From Gammaproteobacteria bacterium (lineage in GTDB: Bacteria > Pseudomonadota > Gammaproteobacteria > Eutrophobiales > Eutrophobiaceae), in contig JABHFC010000058.1 of NCBI GenBank assembly GCA_018676275.1, forward strand, positions 1 through 8,520: 8,520 nt of DNA. The letters are read 5' to 3'. Shown in pieces: positions 6,728 to 8,520 of this stretch. Position numbers and translations under genes: made by a program. Position 1 is the stretch's first letter. The number at the start of each line of letters is the position of its first letter. Under the pieces are notes generated by a model that had not been told where the DNA came from, did not search any database, and worked only from the letters and a program-made list of their open reading frames with translations.

Positions 6728-6766
6728 CTAGAAATGTTGGAGAAACCAATATGAGCGTAGCGAGCG
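6722..6766 (+). promoter_or_regulatory. Predicted translational expression platform of the SAH riboswitch
   Basis: CGCTCGCTA (6722-6730), which contains most of the 3' strand of the pseudoknot, is perfectly complementary to TAGCGAGCG (6758-6766) in codons 3-6 of ahcY. The 27-base loop holds the ribosome-binding site GGAG (6739-6742) and the ATG (6751-6753). Inside it, TTGG (6737-6740) can pair with CCAA (6746-6749), covering part of the binding site again. This stem and the pseudoknot cannot form together. The expected behaviour is that without SAH the start is hidden, and with SAH the strand is captured and translation opens. The pairing is seen; the switching is inferred. Confidence 0.6.
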
Positions 6767-8166
6767 ACACCCTGTTTTCAGATTACCATGTAGCTGATCT
6801 TTCCCTTGCTGCATGGGGCCATAAAGAAATCCGTATTGCCGAGACCGAAATGCCCGGTCTTATGTCCATTCGTAAAGAATATGCTGACGAGCAACCACTG
6901 AAGGGAGCCCGTATAGCCGGTTCCTTGCATATGACTATCCAGACAGCAGTTTTGATTGAAACACTGATAGCATTGGGAGCCGAAGTTCGTTGGGCCTCCT
7001 GTAATATATTCTCAACTCAGGATCATGCGGCTGCAGCGATCGCCGATCAAAATATTCCGGTATTTGCGGTCAAGGGTGAATCACTGGAAGAGTACTGGGA
7101 TTACAGCCATCGCATCATGCAATGGCAGGATGGCGGCACTCCCAACATGATTCTTGATGATGGTGGTGATGCCACAATGTTGTTAATCCTTGGCACTAAA
7201 GCCGAAAAAGATATTTCCGTGCTGGACAATCCCGGTTCCGAAGAAGAGACATTTCTTTTCGCAGCTATTAAGAAAATGTTGGCTACGGATAAAAACTTTT
7301 ATTCTCGTACGCTGGCAAATATTCAGGGTGTGACGGAAGAAACCACAACCGGGGTCCTTCGTTTAAACCAAATGGTAAAAAGCGGCGAGCTGCCCTTCCC
7401 TGCTATTAATGTTAATGATTCTGTAACGAAGTCTAAATTCGATAACCTTTACGGCTGTCGGGAATCGCTGGTAGATGGTATCAAACGTGCAACTGATGTA
7501 ATGATTGCGGGTAAAGTTGCGATTGTGCTTGGTTATGGCGATGTAGGTAAGGGTTGTGCGCAATCACTTCGTGGCCTTGGTGCGACGGTATGGGTGACTG
7601 AAATCGATCCTATCTGTGCTTTGCAGGCAGCTATGGAAGGCTATCGTGTTGTGCGTATGGATGAAGTCTGTGATCAGGGTGATATTTTTGTTACCACAAC
7701 AGGTAACTTTAATGTGATTCAACACGATCATATGATCAAAATGAAAGATCAATCTATCGTTTGTAACATTGGTCATTTCGATAATGAAATCGATGTTGCC
7801 GGTCTCGAAAAATACGAGTGGGAAGAAATTAAACCACAGGTGGACCACATTATTTTTCCGGATGGTAAGCGAATTATCCTGCTGGCTCAGGGTCGTTTGG
7901 TTAATCTTGGCTGTGCTACAGGTCACCCCAGTTTTGTTATGTCGAACTCGTTTACAAACCAGGTCCTTGCTCAAATCGAACTTTTTTGTCGCAACGACCA
8001 ATACGGAAAAGATGTTTATGTATTACCAAAACATTTGGATGAAAAGGTCGCACGTTTACACCTTGAACGAATTGGGGTGAAGCTGACTACTCTCAGCTCT
8101 GATCAGGCTGACTATATTGGTGTTGCTGTAGAAGGTCCGTACAAGCCGGAACACTACCGTTACTAA
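6751..8166 (+). CDS. ahcY: Adenosylhomocysteinase (SAH hydrolase)
   Basis: AhcY reversibly splits S-adenosylhomocysteine into homocysteine and adenosine using tightly bound NAD. It removes the inhibitor of methyltransferases and recycles the homocysteine. The 471 residues correspond to the long bacterial form; compared with the 432-residue human enzyme, the extra segment of about 40 residues is at roughly 150-187. Visible motifs are SLHMT (H60, T62), ILDDGGD at 134-140, EETTTGV at about 196-202, VTKSKFDN (K227, D231, N232), C236, the NAD-binding GYGDVGKG at 261-268, and the C-terminal KPEHYRY, where K465 and Y469 reach the NAD of the neighbouring subunit in known structures. GGAG lies 8 bases before the ATG. 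An SAH riboswitch precedes it and metF follows 70 bases later. Confidence 0.98.
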   Translation: MSVASDTLFSDYHVADLSLAAWGHKEIRIAETEMPGLMSIRKEYADEQPLKGARIAGSLHMTIQTAVLIETLIALGAEVRWASCNIFSTQDHAAAAIADQNIPVFAVKGESLEEYWDYSHRIMQWQDGGTPNMILDDGGDATMLLILGTKAEKDISVLDNPGSEEETFLFAAIKKMLATDKNFYSRTLANIQGVTEETTTGVLRLNQMVKSGELPFPAINVNDSVTKSKFDNLYGCRESLVDGIKRATDVMIAGKVAIVLGYGDVGKGCAQSLRGLGATVWVTEIDPICALQAAMEGYRVVRMDEVCDQGDIFVTTTGNFNVIQHDHMIKMKDQSIVCNIGHFDNEIDVAGLEKYEWEEIKPQVDHIIFPDGKRIILLAQGRLVNLGCATGHPSFVMSNSFTNQVLAQIELFCRNDQYGKDVYVLPKHLDEKVARLHLERIGVKLTTLSSDQADYIGVAVEGPYKPEHYRY

Positions 8167-8185
8167 TTGCGTCGCAGTTTAACTT

Positions 8186-8218
8186 TCACTCGCAAGGTCT
8201 ATAAAGCCTTGCGAGTGA
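8186..8218. repeat. Perfect 12-base inverted repeat between ahcY and metF
   Basis: TCACTCGCAAGG (8186-8197) and CCTTGCGAGTGA (8207-8218) are exact inverted arms around a 9-base loop, 19 bases after the ahcY stop and 18 bases before the metF ATG. No T tract follows on either strand, so an intrinsic terminator is unlikely. It may be an intercistronic RNA hairpin that protects the ahcY 3' end or lowers metF expression, or a partial terminator. Confidence 0.7.
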
Positions 8219-8236
8219 GATAATATCGGGACCAAT

Positions 8237-8520
8237 ATGGAATCACAGAAAAAGCATAAGTCAGGCTTCAGTTTTGAATTCTTTCCGCCGCGTACGCCGG
8301 AATCAACTGCAAGGTTGCAGGTGACACAGGAGCGACTTGCAAAATTAAAACCGGAATTTTTTTCAGTCACCTATGGTGCCGGCGGCAGTACGCGTGAAAA
8401 AACTTTTGAAACGGTGATCGACATACGTGAAAAAACCGGTATTAATGCGGCGCCTCATTTGTCATGCGTCGGCTCGACAAAAGAAGATTTGCAGCAGGTT
8501 TTAGCAAAGTATAAAGAGGA
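8237..8520 (+). CDS. metF: 5,10-methylenetetrahydrofolate reductase (3' part missing, runs off window)
   Basis: MetF is a flavoenzyme that reduces 5,10-methylene-THF to 5-methyl-THF, the methyl donor that turns homocysteine, the ahcY product, back into methionine. The 94 visible residues start MESQKKHKSGFSFEFFPPRT. E14 in FEFFPPR corresponds to the catalytic Glu28 of E. coli MetF, and T45 in FFSVTYGAGG to its Thr59. APHLSC follows at about 81-86. The family is normally about 280-300 residues, so roughly a third is present. The N-terminus is about 14 residues shorter than in E. coli, as in many relatives. The ribosome-binding site is weak (GGGA, 5 bases before the ATG). The gene follows ahcY after a 70-base gap with a strong hairpin, so it may be read from the same SAH-controlled RNA. 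Confidence 0.95.
   Translation, partial: MESQKKHKSGFSFEFFPPRTPESTARLQVTQERLAKLKPEFFSVTYGAGGSTREKTFETVIDIREKTGINAAPHLSCVGSTKEDLQQVLAKYKE

Noticed and set aside
7564..8001. 145-residue open frame on the minus strand inside ahcY
   Set aside because: It lies wholly antisense to a well-conserved enzyme, matches no family recognised, and has no ribosome-binding site seen. It is a by-product of ahcY codon use.
1..8520. Mobile elements, CRISPR arrays, tRNA or rRNA genes
   Set aside because: No transposase or integrase, no spaced direct repeats, no tRNA-like cloverleaf and no rRNA-like stretch were seen; almost all the sequence is explained by seven core metabolic genes.

Overview
The window looks like ordinary chromosomal DNA from a gammaproteobacterium. 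It has moderate GC content by eye, and no mobile, phage, CRISPR or RNA-operon sequence was seen. The evidence for the lineage is a PykA-type pyruvate kinase, an E. coli-like transketolase whose active-site residues keep almost the same numbers, and an S-adenosylhomocysteine (SAH) riboswitch in front of ahcY, an element known mainly from Gamma- and Betaproteobacteria. The species cannot be fixed from this window. The tkt-gap-pgk-pyk order is common in autotrophic and methylotrophic proteobacteria as well as in others, so autotrophy is only a possibility.

Left half, minus strand (4934 down to 1): a compact central-carbon operon, read as tkt (transketolase), gap (glyceraldehyde-3-phosphate dehydrogenase), pgk (phosphoglycerate kinase) and pyk (pyruvate kinase, cut by the window edge). 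The intergenic gaps are 25, 6 and 6 bases, so the four genes are almost certainly co-transcribed. Together they link the pentose-phosphate or Calvin-cycle sugar interconversions to lower glycolysis.

Middle (4935-5338): a 404-base divergent intergenic region between tkt and metK. It contains a possible tkt promoter overlapped by a 7-base inverted repeat, a GC-rich hairpin, a 12-base palindrome and an AT-rich block with a possible metK -10 box. No convincing gene and no SAM riboswitch were seen.

Right half, plus strand (5339-8520): the activated-methyl-cycle genes metK (SAM synthetase), ahcY (SAH hydrolase) and metF (methylenetetrahydrofolate reductase, cut by the window edge). MetK makes SAM, methyltransferases turn it into SAH, AhcY splits SAH into homocysteine and adenosine, and MetF supplies the methyl group that remakes methionine. 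A terminator-like hairpin follows metK. An SAH riboswitch with all its pairings visible lies before ahcY. The 3' strand of its pseudoknot can instead pair perfectly over 9 bases with the first codons of ahcY, enclosing the ribosome-binding site and the start codon. This suggests a simple translational ON switch responding to SAH and is the most interesting feature here. A perfect 12-base inverted repeat without a T tract lies between ahcY and metF.

No previously undescribed system was found. All seven proteins belong to well-known families, and the novelty, if any, lies in the regulatory detail.
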